Source: Macrobrachium rosenbergii
Taxonomy: Eukaryota; Arthropoda; Malacostraca; Decapoda; Palaemonidae
Assembly (NCBI RefSeq): GCF_040412425.1
Contig: NC_089781.1
Coordinates: 51,164,727-51,228,726 of the forward strand
DNA length: 64,000 nucleotides
Direction: 5' to 3'
Part shown: positions 44,695 to 54,429 of the stretch, in pieces
Position numbering within the stretch: the stretch's first letter is position 1
How the letters are laid out: every line of letters starts with the position of its first letter
Position numbers and translations under genes: made by a program
The notes under the pieces: generated by a model
The model's input: only the letters and a program-made list of their open reading frames with translations
Told to the model about the DNA's origin: nothing
The model's database searches: none

Positions 44695-45148
44695 TCTACC
44701 GTCACACTATTCTTTCTGGCAAACCATGCGCTGCAAAGATTTGCATGAGTGATTTTATAGTTGCAACCGATGATGTTGTTTGCATTGGTATAACTTTTGG
44801 CCACTTACTTTATGCATCTACTAATATCAAATATAAGTATCCTAAAAATGGCCCTGCAAAATCTATATGCACACGTTGCCACGGGTATCTGGGTAATTTC
44901 CATGGGTGCATTCTTGTTTGTTTAGGATTATTTTGTTGCAATGCACAATTCATACACTTCTTAACCAAAATTTCAATGTCCCTATCAACACCTGGCCACC
45001 AAACATAAGTTCTAGCAGTTGACTTGGTCTCACTATACCTTGGTGGTCTGCATGCATTTCTGATAAAACCATACTTCTTAGTGCATTTGGAATCATTAAT
45101 CTTGATCCTCTCAGAATACAACCTTGTGTGACACTCAATCCATTCCAA
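44695..45148 (-). pseudogene. gypsy-3 integrase, N-terminal half
   Basis: The frame 44810-45148 contains ARTYVWWPGVDRDIEILVKK, CMNCALQQN and PWQRVHIDFAGPFLG, that is the zinc-binding region and the first catalytic Asp of an integrase. A shift then leads to further integrase core (the equivalent of KWPEV...HGLPERIV) down to about 44695, where homology stops. The second Asp and the Glu are missing, so this is a dead fragment. Confidence 0.8.
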
Positions 45149-45291
45149 ATCTCTTTGTATGGTTTACAGTTGACATCATATGCACAAATATCTCTGCCAG
45201 TTATTAGACTCTACTACTTTTGCGAGTACTGGGTCTTTCTTTGTACCTTGTGCTATTTCCTTACCTGTAATAGGTAAATTATATGCAGAAA

Positions 45292-46124
45292 TTAAAATAA
45301 TAATTTCATATGTTCTTCTGGTGCTTTGTCTACAGGCAATCTTGACAAAGCGTCTGCATGACCCAACATTGATGTTGGTCTACACTCTATATTATAGTCA
45401 TATGCAGCTAATATTATTTTCCAACGTTGTAGTCTTGCAGCTACTAACGAAGGTAAGCTTGCTTTTGGACCTAAAATCATCAACAATGGTTTCTGGTCTG
45501 AAACTAACGTGAACTTTTTCCTACCATAGAGATACATATGGAACTTTTTTACTCATACACTAGTGCTGATGCTTCTTTTTCAATTTGTGAGTACAGTAGT
45601 TCCTTTCTCCTTCTTTTAATAATCTAGAGGCAAAAGCAATAGGTTTTCCTGTACCATTTGGCATTACATGTGCTAGTACTGCACCTAAACCTAAGCTTGA
45701 GGCGTCACCAACCAACTTCACTGGCAAATCCATTTGATAATGTACTAGGAATGTGGGTGAAGTCACTTCTGCTTTGATTCTTTCAAAGGATTTTTGACAT
45801 TCCTTTGTCCAATTCCATTCAACATCCTTGTTCAGCAAATTATATAATGGGTGTGCAATGGTTGCTAAGTTCTGAATGAAATTTCCATAAAACATTACTA
45901 AACCTATAAATGACTGCAATTCCTTTACATTTTCTGGTACCTTTGCTGACTGTACTGCATTTACCTTATCTTCTGTCTTGAGAATGCCTTTACCATTTGC
46001 GATAAAGCCCAAATACTCTACTGAGTCAGCTTCTAAAAATACTCTACTGAGTCAACTTCTTAAATACATTTACTCTCGTTGACTTTGATATTATGTTCCT
46101 TCAATTTCTTTAGAACTGCACGTA
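45292..46124 (-). pseudogene. gypsy-3 RT thumb and RNase H
   Basis: The frame 45560-46012 has GFIANGKGI, ELQSFIGLVMFYGNFIQNLA (RT thumb/connection) and VKLVGDASSLGLGAVLAH with the first RNase H Asp. The frame 45292-45537 has FTLVSDQKPLLMILGPK, LQRWKIIL and HADALSRLP, the end of RNase H. One frameshift separates them near 45555. The part near 46020-46110 joins the RT palm across the SINE. Confidence 0.85.
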
Positions 46125-46400
46125 GCTCTTCGTTTGGTGAGTCGGTAGAGCTGCGGACTAGCACTCGCTGGGCCGGAGTTCAATTCCCTGGCAGACTGAT
46201 GAAGAGTTAGAGGAATTTATTTCTGGTGATAGAAATTCATTTCTCACTATAATGTGGTTCGGATTCCACAATAAGCTGTAGGTCCCGTTGCTAAGTAAAC
46301 AGTTGGTTCTTAGCTACGTAAAATAAGTCTAATCCTTCGGGCCAGCCCTAGGAGAGCTGCTAATCAGCCCAGTGGTCTGGTAAAACTAAGGTATACTTAA
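46125..46400 (+). mobile_element. tRNA-derived SINE with perfect 17-bp target-site duplication
   Basis: The SINE head has TTTGGTGAGTCGGTAGAGC (box-A-like) and GAGTTCAATTCCC (box-B-like). The body and the GGTATACTTAA end match the copies at 5939 and 6249. The host sequence CTTTAGAACTGCACGTA occurs at 46108-46124 and again at 46401-46417, so the borders are exact. Insertion was into the gypsy-3 RT coding region. Confidence 0.95.
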
Positions 46401-46689
46401 CTTTAGAACTGCACGTAACCTTTCTCCATGCTCTTTCTTGTTTTTACCAGCTATTAGTATGTCATCAATAAAAATGAATACTCCTGACATACCTGCAAAT
46501 ATTTTGTCCATTGTTTGGTGCCATATAGCTGAACTGCTAGCGACTCCACATGGAAGTCTTTTTGGACGATACAGCCCTAAATGTGTGTTTACAGTACATA
46601 ACTTTTGGGAATTTTCATCCCTGGAAAGCTCCTGAAATGCCTGTCTTAGATCTGCCTTAGAAAATATAGAGCATCCTGACAATTTCTCT
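46401..46689 (-). pseudogene. gypsy-3 RT palm
   Basis: The minus-strand frame has IFSKADLRQAFQEL (first RT Asp), LPCGVASSSAIWHQTMDKIF and the catalytic box FIDDILIAGKN, then KEHGERLRAVLK where the SINE interrupts. The catalytic residues are intact. Sequence upstream of SGCSIFSKAD is not RT-like, so the N-terminal RT part is missing. Confidence 0.87.
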
Positions 46690-47640
46690 ACTTGGTGGGA
46701 CTGGACAGTCTAGTTCAAGTTTGAGAAGCTTGACTTCACACTTGAGCAGAACACTTAGTGGCCTGTCATGCTGATATTTCGGTCTCAGTCCCAAGTCGTC
46801 CTCATTCACCTGTTGCCCTTGGGGAACCGCGCCTTTAAGAACAGCCTTCCCTTTGTTCCCTTCAGTGGAGATTTCAGGAATTCTTGTCTCCAATAGGGAA
46901 CTCCTATTTCTTTCCATTCCTTCAGGAAGGAAATGAATTAAGGATTCTTGTCTCCGATAAGGGACTCCTATTCCTTTCCATTCCTTTTGGGAAGGAAAGG
47001 GGTGGGAACTAGCCTGGTGGCTAGACGGCAGGGACTTCATTGGAGTGTCTCTGCACACGCCTCCTCCCGTCATGCCCCTGTTTGCAGATACATTGACCGA
47101 GGGAGGACTTGCTTCTTTCAGGTGAGTGGGACCATTGCAGCAAACATCTCTACACCAATTTCTGGAACTCAGGACAGCTTTCTTAGCTCTTCCAGAGTTT
47201 CAGGATCTTGATAAACTTTCTGCAGTGCGGATGAGTGTCAGTACCCCCTTCACTGCGAGAGTAACTTCTGTCAACAAAAAGGTTGGGGACAGGTTTCCCT
47301 CCAACTCTACAGGTTGACGATGCAAGTATATGAGTGGGCGGCTGCACACTCAGCAGAGATATTAGCCAGATACATCCCTGGGATTCAGAACGTAACAGCA
47401 ATCAAGCTCATCACTGGTGTCAGGTGACAGGGATTTGGCCCTCTCCCCCAGACATTACAAAGATTTCCCAATCTTTGGAGCCTCCCAACAATAATAGTCA
47501 ACAGAAGCTTCAGTGTACTGTACTATTCTGGTGTTCCACTTCCACGGTCGTCAGTAGAAACATCTCCCAGCCCATGGAACAATCTTCAAGCCTCGGAAGA
47601 GGAAAGGGATCTCTCAGTTGCTATTTCCTGTCGATGGATG
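46690..47640 (+). pseudogene. DIRS-like retrotransposon, RT end and RNase H fragment
   Basis: On the plus strand, about 46985-47115 reads AWWLDGRDFIGVSLHTPP and LFADTLTEGG (first RNase H Asp). About 47150-47215 reads QFLELRTAFLALPEFQDL (Glu box) and VNKKVGDR. A shifted frame at about 47309-47400 reads LTMQVYEWAAAHSAEILARY then IPGIQNV. This order (WWL, LF-D, LELRA, ARYIPG-NV) is that of the DIRS RT-RNase H region. Frames change at least twice. A two-copy ~62-bp repeat (GGAACTCCTATTTCTTTCCA type) lies at about 46865-46985. No tyrosine recombinase is recognised. Confidence 0.6.
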
Positions 47641-48276
47641 TGGGAATCATGGTATGGGCCAGTGAAGAACCTTCCACGGGCACACGAGGGTCGTCAGATC
47701 CCCCATGTATCGGGGTTCCCACAGAATCCCGTGTCATAGGTTTTTTGGGTGCACAGATTCTGTGCATACGCGTCACCAGACCAGAGATACATGGTTCTCC
47801 CAGATACCAGTGTCGCCAAAGGTACACTGGGCTCTGACAGGACCTCCGTGTCATCATTTTCAGCCTTGGGAATCTTTTCCCCGGGCAGGTGAGGGTTCAG
47901 CCGCCACTGCACAGTGTCCCACAGACTCCTATGACACCAGTAAGGTTCCTGGTCTACAGACCCGGGCCTAATTTACAAGAGAGAATGAGGGTCCAACGCT
48001 CAAGCACGGCCTCACCCCTGGTACGTTCTTGCATAGGAATGGTGCCAGGGTCCTAGACGGGTGACACAATCCTATAGGTAAGCTTGCCTGGGAAGGTCTC
48101 CTATTTAATCTTCTTGTCTATGGAAGTCTAAGCCTCCAATTAGACTATGGCACTTGAAGAGATAAGGTTCTTCCATGCTCGAGTTTGTCCTGAAACTTGT
48201 AGCAAGACTTTTGAGTCACTGTCAGTCCCATTTCAAACTGGTTAGTAGCATTCGTACAAGATACTACAGTTTCCAG
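47641..48276. other. Unassigned DNA between the DIRS fragment and the gypsy-2 LTR
   Basis: This may continue the DIRS-like element, since it follows in the same orientation. I cannot identify a recombinase or terminal repeats. No RNA gene is seen. Confidence 0.4.
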
Positions 48277-48617
48277 TGTAAGGGTGACAAATCGCGCCTC
48301 TCTTTCCTTGTGTTTCTCTTTTCAGATGTACATTAATCATGTCATGTATTTTACCTGTCTTTATTTCAGATTCTTTGTGTACCTCATCTTAGGCATCATT
48401 GTACGGCCTTTCTGCCGATATGTATATCTACCTTTTATATGCCATGTAACAAATGTTGTGCGTATTTTTATGCTTGTCAGAAAACACAAATCATGTATCG
48501 ACGCAGCGGGGGCCTTGGGTCACCTGCTACCTTTTCATCCGCTTTTTGTCTTATAAACACCTGTCAAGAATAATAAAGAATCAGTCTTTCACTCCTGACT
48601 TTTCTTGAAGCCTCACA
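48277..48617 (+). repeat. gypsy-2 5' LTR, ~341 bp
   Basis: Starts TGTAAGGGTGACAAATCGCG and ends AGCCTCACA directly before the primer-binding site. It contains a polyadenylation-like AATAAA near 48571-48578. Length is close to the 346 bp of the gypsy-1 LTR. The 3' LTR is outside the window, so the start is inferred from the TGT...ACA pattern. Confidence 0.6.
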
Positions 48618-48870
48618 CTGGTAACCCTGGGTCAGGGACAGGTAGCGTGGTTTTGGCCCAGCCAATAATGGACTAACTACGGCTGCACCCTACCATCAGA
48701 AAGCCTTTAGTGGACTAACTACCGCATAAAGTTTAGGCCTCTGGTAGCATCCTACCTGGCGGAAACCGTGCCATTAACAGACTTAATACGGCGTACCCAA
48801 AAGGACACGTTTTGGCACTTCGTTCTACCTCTCGAACAAATCAGCACCATTAACGGACTCAATACAGCAC
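48618..48870 (+). promoter_or_regulatory. gypsy-2 primer-binding site and leader with four repeats
   Basis: CTGGTAACCCTGGGTCAGG follows the LTR, resembling a diverged tRNA-Trp-type site. The leader then has four copies of a motif like ATTAACGGACTCAATACAGC, at about 48665, 48707, 48773 and 48849. The same motif is found five times in the gypsy-1 leader. Function unknown. Confidence 0.6.
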
Positions 48871-48903
48871 ATTTTCCCCTGTTTTGGTGTGTGAGAAGTC
48901 AAG

Positions 48904-49250
48904 ATGTCAGAAGCAGAACCTTAATGCGAACCCGCGAGCATCGTCTGAACGCCGCTCTCACCAATAAAGCCAGACACGGTCAAACTTTCACCGTTCTCAT
49001 GCCAGAACATAGCATCATGGTTCCGGCGCGCAGATGCGCATTTTCGCATGGCACGCATCTCAGATGATGATACAAAATCAGACATAGTCATGATGGCGCT
49101 CCCAGAAGAAGTATTCGATAGAATCTTCCCCTGCCTGGACGCACAAGCAGACAAAGTCACATAGACTTTAAAAAACAAACTGCTGAATTCCTACTCCATG
49201 CCTGTGTCCGAGAGAGCACAGCGTGCTTTCGACTTGTTATCCTAGCCTCT
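48904..49250 (+). pseudogene. gypsy-2 gag, N-terminal part
   Basis: ATG at 48904 (MSEAEP) is at the same relative place as the gypsy-1 gag start. Frames further on contain PFSCQNIASWFRRAD, DIVMMALPEEVFDRIFPCLD and SMPVSERAQRAFDLL, each matching gypsy-1 gag in order. At least two frame changes and a TAG after DKVT interrupt it. It is cut at 49250 by the BEL/Pao LTR, next to the CCTCT duplication. Gag would encapsidate the RNA; this copy is dead. Confidence 0.8.
49246..49250. repeat. Target-site duplication of the BEL/Pao element, left copy (CCTCT)
   Basis: CCTCT immediately precedes the TGTAC start of the 5' LTR. The same five bases immediately follow the 3' LTR at 63701-63705. Five bp is usual for this superfamily. 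Confidence 0.8.
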
Positions 49251-50312
49251 TGTACAAAAATATTAATACAAATATAACATTTTTCAAGAATTTGAATCTC
49301 AAACTTTATTTAAATTAAATAATTAATCAATTGAGTTAAGTAACCCCTTGAATTTGTACGTACATGGACTTCCATGTTTCCACGGTCCTTGGATACGTCT
49401 TGGATACGTCACTAAATGACATACGTCAGACCTAACAAGGACGCGGAAGAGGCTCAGGTAAGACAGTACCAAAGTACCGCTACTACCCTTCACTACCATC
49501 ACCGTCGCCAGAGACAAGACGGACGGTTATAGGTTACGAAAAATTTTGAGGATTCAATAGTTGGCTGGTCGGGTGATCAATTCCTACTTTCTGCACTTTT
49601 TATTGATGGATCGTTTCCCGGAGGTACTGATGTAGTAATGCAGCTCAAGAGACTTCCTGTTGAATCACGAGCCTTCGTAAGGTGTACGAAATTGAACATG
49701 AGAAAATAAGCTCATCGTGTGGGGGTTCGAGGTGAAGGACAATACATAGTGGAGGACGACGGCTGAGTTCCAAGATCTTCGCTGCTGGCTACCTAACTCG
49801 GTTAAGTTCATGTAATGCAGATCCAAGGGTGTTATGTGTACTTAGTCGGCGATAGTGTACTATACACTTAAAGATCATTGAGGCAAGGCCCTTCATTCAT
49901 TTTTCAACCTTCAGTGACGTGATTAACGTATCGAGTATAAAATCGTTTGAGATTTAAGTTTCTTGTTTTAGCCTCGGTACCCTTTTTTTAATATTAAGTG
50001 TGTTTGGGATGGCAACCAGTCGCTCCCTATAACTTGCCTTTTTATCCCCTGTAGGTTGGAGTTTCGCTAAAAGGGGTGGAACCTTGGAGTGAAGAGAGGT
50101 CAAGAGCTATCGTCTTGGAACTAACAGGACACTTTCGTCAATGTAGACTGGGGATTTATTACTTAATTTCATGAAGCTATAGCCTTCAATAACTTCAGTC
50201 TTGACTCAAGTTTTATATTAAAGTATTTAATTTTCATAAATTTTCTCTTGTCCTCATTAGTCTTTCCATCCTAAAAGTTACTCAAGTAATTTTTTCGAAA
50301 AATTTTAGCGAA
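49251..50312 (+). repeat. BEL-2 5' LTR
   Basis: Starts TGTACAAAAATATTAATAC and ends TTTTAGCGAA next to the primer-binding site. It has an 11-bp tandem duplication (TTGGATACGTC twice near 49389-49410) that the 3' LTR lacks. It does not end in the usual CA. Confidence 0.88.
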
Positions 50313-50330
50313 TGGCGCCCAACGTGGGGC
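50313..50330 (+). other. BEL-2 primer-binding site, tRNA-Lys type
   Basis: TGGCGCCCAACGTGGGGC is exactly complementary to the 3' end of tRNA-Lys(CUU) including CCA, as known for several retroviruses. It begins directly after the LTR. Confidence 0.88.
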
Positions 50331-50537
50331 CTGCTTCAGCTCTGGCCTCTCTCCACCTCCTGCTTCCCCGGACCCCCCTACGGTTTTCTCAAGGTATTTG
50401 GTTTAACCCGACAGCTAATTGGATCCATTTTTCTTGTTATTACTTTATTGTTGTTCCTAGTTTGTCTACTAATGGTGGTAGCTTATTTATATAATTTTGA
50501 TAAATTTGAAATTTATTGCTGAAAGCCTTTTTCAATT

Positions 50538-51442
50538 ATGTCTGCTAGTGAGTTAGAGCAACTTGATTCTACACAAGAATCCTCGCTTCTCGTAGCTTTA
50601 AGAGAGTCGGATGATGACTGTAAAGTACTTGTTAGTATCCGGAGTGGCAAGAGACAGTCTGTAACGAAGACTTTAAAGAGTATTGAGAAGGGTCCACTGG
50701 ATATTATTAAATGTGAATTTTATCTTGACAAGTTGGGCGATCTTTTAACGGAGTTAAATTCGCTTGATGAGAAGATAAATAGTCATATGCTTCATTCTAG
50801 ACTTTGGAGTTCGGTTCAGTATCACCAACAGGCGGAAGTTGATGAAAAGTACTCGGACGGTATAAGGTTGGCGATTAAACGGTTGTCTAGGGAATTAACT
50901 CGCTTGTCAAAGTCTGCTGTAGCAGCAGCAACCCCTACTCCTTCCACACCGCAGGGAGTACATCATTCTTATCATAAAATAACTTTGCCTAGCATCATAG
51001 AACTACCTTATTTTGATGGAACCCCGCAGCTTATCATAAATTTGTTAATTCGTTTGAAAGTCTTCTTTCCAAATACGACCTTTCCTCGTTTGAGCAATTT
51101 TCTTATCTCTCAAAACAGTTAACGGGGCCCGCAAAGAAACTGGTAGATTCCCTTGCCTTGAAAGATTTGAATTATGAATCTGCTAAGAAACTACTCAATG
51201 AAGCTTTTAGTGGTAAGCTTAGTCAACAGTACTCGGTAATTAAGGGTTTGTGCAATTTGAGACTTGATCCTAATGCTAGGGATGGCTATCAGTGGATAAG
51301 TGAAGCTCGTGTCTTAGAGGAACAGGTTCGATCGGTAGATATAAAGGGAGATTTGTTTGTTCAATATTTTCTTTGGGAAAGTCTGTGTGATGGATTTAAA
51401 GTCAGCTTGTCTCTGTTACAAACAAGCCGAAACCATCTTTGA
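50538..51442 (+). CDS. BEL-2 gag (DUF1759-like), one frameshift
   Basis: ATG at 50538, about 207 bp after the primer-binding site, starts MSASELEQLDSTQESS. The acidic, helical N-terminus is followed by a Ser/Thr/Pro linker, then KITLPSIIELPYFDGTP, the LPK-ELP-FDG signature of BEL/Pao gag. A single base change near 51040 shifts the frame; the sequence continues as a helical capsid-like domain (KDLNYESAKKLLNEAFSGK) to 51442, where a second shift occurs. Gag forms the intracellular particle. Only this copy of gag exists in the element, since it lies outside the duplicated unit. Confidence 0.85.
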
Positions 51443-51451
51443 AAGAAATTT

Positions 51452-52132
51452 TTGGATAACCTATTTGAAGCAAATAATAGATTTATGGACCTTCAGTCCA
51501 ACCTGTCTGAGCAAACGAAAGGGAATTTAGTTAAGCAATCGTCAAATGCTGTATCAGTCTCTGTTACTTCCAAAGATTCTTCAAAGTCGTTGTGCCCTGG
51601 TTCGAAATTTAAGGTGACCTGCCCACTGTGTTCCCATGATAGTGTAATTCCAAATGACCATAAATTGAGTGAGTGTATGAAATACCCCAGTCCTGGTAGT
51701 AAATGCGAGAAACTTAAATCTATTGGGGGCTGCTATAAATGTGGTTTAACTTCACATAATGCCAAAGTTTGTCATTTTAAATTTAATCGGCCGTGTATGA
51801 AATATAATTTATTTCACATGTCTTATTTATGCCTTGGTTTAGCTAATAAGGGTGCTAATAAGGTTAAAGACGAAATGGGCACTAATGCAAATAAAGCTAA
51901 TGTTCCTAAACATACTGATACCAAAGTAGTTAAAACTACTACAAACGGAATGCTAACGATGTCTACTGGCTTAGAGGCATTTAATGATGTAATTCTCCCC
52001 ACTGGGACTGTATATGTAGAGAATTTGGGTCGTAAAATTCCATGGAGTGTGTTTAAGGATCTTGGTTCCCAAATAACCTTAGTAAAAGGGTCTCGGAAGA
52101 CATTCCCAACTGCTCAGTCGTTGATAAAGTGA
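51452..52132 (+). CDS. BEL-2 gag zinc knuckle and protease start
   Basis: This continues gag-pol after a frameshift near 51440. A Cys-rich region includes CPLCSHD, CEKLKSIGG and CYKCGLTSHNAKVCHFK, the last fitting a CCHC zinc knuckle that would bind RNA. Further on, FKDLGSQITLV corresponds to the protease active site; the usual D-S/T-G-S is D-L-G-S here. The frame ends at 52132 where a shift leads into 52129-52557. Whether D-L-G-S is an active variant or a lesion is not known. Confidence 0.8.
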   Translation: MDNLFEANNRFMDLQSNLSEQTKGNLVKQSSNAVSVSVTSKDSSKSLCPGSKFKVTCPLCSHDSVIPNDHKLSECMKYPSPGSKCEKLKSIGGCYKCGLTSHNAKVCHFKFNRPCMKYNLFHMSYLCLGLANKGANKVKDEMGTNANKANVPKHTDTKVVKTTTNGMLTMSTGLEAFNDVILPTGTVYVENLGRKIPWSVFKDLGSQITLVKGSRKTFPTAQSLIK

Positions 52133-53451
52133 ATCTCAAGATTCAAGGAATTAATTTGGTCAAAAATCACGATACTTACATTGTAGAGTTTCCCGTTCAT
52201 GTTCCTGGCCAGGGAAAGCAGTTATTAAGGGCACTTTGTGTAGACGAAATTAATTCAAAATTTGTTGCACTTGGATTGAAGAAATTAGCAGACGCCCTGG
52301 TTGAGAAGGGTTATACCCTGGCAGATAAGCACATAGATTCTGATACTATAGACGATTTTACAATCTTGCTTGGTAGCGATCAAAGCCATATTTTCCCACT
52401 TGCACAGAAAGACTTCGGTTGCAATGGTAAATGTCCCTCTACTTTTTATGAAACTTCGTCGGGTATAATGCTTTCTGGAAGTGCCTCTTTGTTTTTAGAG
52501 AACCTTAATTTGCTATGTATTCCATTTGATGGTAATTCTGACGGCACGTCTCTATGACTAACCGTTAATAGTAACATAAGTACTTTGCTAGTAGAGAAGG
52601 AACTTTTTGATGACCAAAAGATTAAGAATGCGACTGACGAAATCCTAGAATCAATATTCACTTCACTTATGAATACTCAAGACGACCATAGAGAATATGT
52701 TTTGACAAGTGAAAATAGTAAATTAATTGATAACATTCTTAGTGATATTCGGAGAGATCCTAAGACAGGTAGGTTAGTTGTGCCTGCTTTATGGAAGAAG
52801 GAAATACAACATTTAATGTCGCCCAACTATAATCTTGCAGTGTCAGTTCTCAATTCTCAAAAAAGAAAGCTTTCGCCTGAGAGGTTAAAGGAATACGATG
52901 CAGTTATACAGAACCAATTTGAAGATGGAGTAATTGAACGTATTGCAGATCATCCCTCATTTCTTAGAGAAAATCCAGATGTATCATTTCTAGCTCATAA
53001 TGCCGTGTTCCGAAATAACTCTAACACGACGAAGTGTAGGGTTGTCTTTCTATCGAATTTAAGTGAGAGGAAAAATGAGAAATGTCTTTCCCATAATCAG
53101 TGTTCCATGGCGGGAGCTAATTTGAATAATAAAATGCAGATTTCAACACTACTACTAAGGTTTGACAAGTATTTGCTGACTTATGATTTGAAAAAAGCCT
53201 TTTTACAGCTTTTTCTTAGAGAAGAGGACACGAGAAAGTTACTTTTTCTATGGTTTAATGGTATTTCTAAGAACGATTTCTCAATTGTTGGCTATCGTTT
53301 CCGACGAGTGCCTTTTGGAATGAGATATTCTCCATTTTTGTTAATGATAGCTCTCTATTACACATTGATCCATAATGTAACTGATGATGATGATGAAGAG
53401 ACTCAGAGTATAAAAGGTGTTTGTATAACCTTTCTTACATGGATAACTTAG
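52129..53451 (+). CDS. BEL-2 protease C-terminal half and RT fingers/palm, with in-frame UGA
   Basis: One frame runs from 52129 to 53451 with a single TGA at 52555-52557, in the context TGACTA. Before the stop is the second half of a BEL/Pao aspartic protease (IDDFTILLGSDQSHIFPLA). After it the RT begins: SPERLKEYDAVIQNQFEDG, then LLTYDLKKAFLQLFLREED with the first RT catalytic Asp, and RRVPFGMRYSPFLL. At 53430 the frame shifts just before the YxDD box. UGA-CUA is a known leaky-stop context, so read-through is possible, but a plain nonsense mutation is the simpler explanation. Confidence 0.8.
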
Positions 53452-53834
53452 CCATAACTTCAAATGCGGATAATATTTTGTTTAAGGCATTAAATGTTTC
53501 TGTATCGACGTTCCGAGAATTTGGATTCGAATTACAAGAGTTTTGTACGAATTCTGTACCCTTAAGAGAACAATTAAATAAGTTTGAACACTGCACTGAA
53601 TCAGAATCAAAGCTTTTTGGCCTAATTTGGAATACAGAGAATGATACGATTAAAACTCGTAAACTTGAATTAAACCCTAAAGCTAATACAAAAAGGTTAA
53701 TTTTAAGTACTATTCATTCCAATTATGATCCTTTTGGGTTTTCAATACCAGTTTTAAACAGAAGCAAATTGTTTATGCATTCCTTGCAGAATGACAAGGA
53801 TATGGGATGGGATTTGGATGGGATACGCCGTTAA
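53421..53834 (+). CDS. BEL-2 RT palm end and connection (unit 1)
   Basis: The frame contains NLSYMDNLAITS, where the RT catalytic YxDD box should be; it reads YMDN, so the second Asp is Asn. The RT thumb and connection follow: ESKLFGLIWNTENDTI, KRLILSTIHSNYDPFGF and GWD. The tandem duplication starts at 53454, inside the codons just after YMDN, so this catalytic box is present once in the element while everything after it occurs four times. The frame ends near 53834 at a lesion found in all four units. Confidence 0.83.
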   Translation: MYNLSYMDNLAITSNADNILFKALNVSVSTFREFGFELQEFCTNSVPLREQLNKFEHCTESESKLFGLIWNTENDTIKTRKLELNPKANTKRLILSTIHSNYDPFGFSIPVLNRSKLFMHSLQNDKDMGWDLDGIRR

Positions 53835-54420
53835 GCAGCGAGCTGATGAAAGAATGGTCGAAGATTGCCAGACAGGTTAACAAGAGCTCAGAAATTGTAC
53901 TACCTCGTTCTGTCGGTAATCGTTGTGACGAGTACGATTTGTTGGTCTATACGGACGCAAGTAAAGAATTGTTAGGCTGTGCTTTATATTTGGTGGCTGT
54001 CAATTCAGCAGACACCAAGCTGATTTTGCAAAGAATTCTGTGCTTTGTAAGAAATTAAGAACAAAGTCTATTCCTGTACTGGAATTGATATCTGTACATT
54101 TGGGAGTAAGGACGGCCGTAGATGTAGCTGAACAGCTAATGAATGCTGTTGTTGCTATTCGGATTCGTAATATTTATTGCTTCACAGATTCTATGATTGT
54201 TCTAAGTTGGATTAAGTCTAAGGAGTGTGAGTTTGGCAAAATAGATAGGAAGCAAGTGATGGTTAACAATAGGCTAAATGATATGTCGAATCTTTGTTCT
54301 AAGCGAACAGTGATTTTCGACCATATAGGTGGTGATGAGAACCCTAGTGACTGTCTTACTCGGTGTGTTTCAGAGAAAATGCTTCGTAGCACGCTCTTTT
54401 TAACAGGTCCAAAATTTCTA
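53807..54420 (+). CDS. BEL-2 RNase H (unit 1)
   Basis: LLVYTDASKELLGCALYL provides the first catalytic Asp, SIPVLELISVHLGV the Glu, CFTDSMIVLSWI the second Asp, and GGDENPSDCLTR the terminal motif, so the expected catalytic residues are visible. A one-base loss near 54030 (GATTTTGCAAAG; the other units have GATTTTGGCAAA) breaks the frame in unit 1 only. The frame then continues without a stop into the integrase, because unit 1 has one more T (CTCTTTTTAACAGG) than units 2-4. Confidence 0.85.
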
Positions 54421-54429
54421 GATTCTCCA

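Larger units (their letters stand above)
44690..46689 (-). mobile_element. Ty3/gypsy pol fragment (gypsy-3), truncated at both ends
   Basis: A minus-strand pol fragment of a different gypsy family from gypsy-1. It runs from the RT palm (right) through RNase H to the integrase core. It ends at about 44690, before the second integrase Asp, and begins at about 46685, where DIRS-like sequence of opposite orientation starts. A SINE is inserted at 46125-46400. The integrase sequence suits the group often called K02A2.6-like. Confidence 0.8.
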
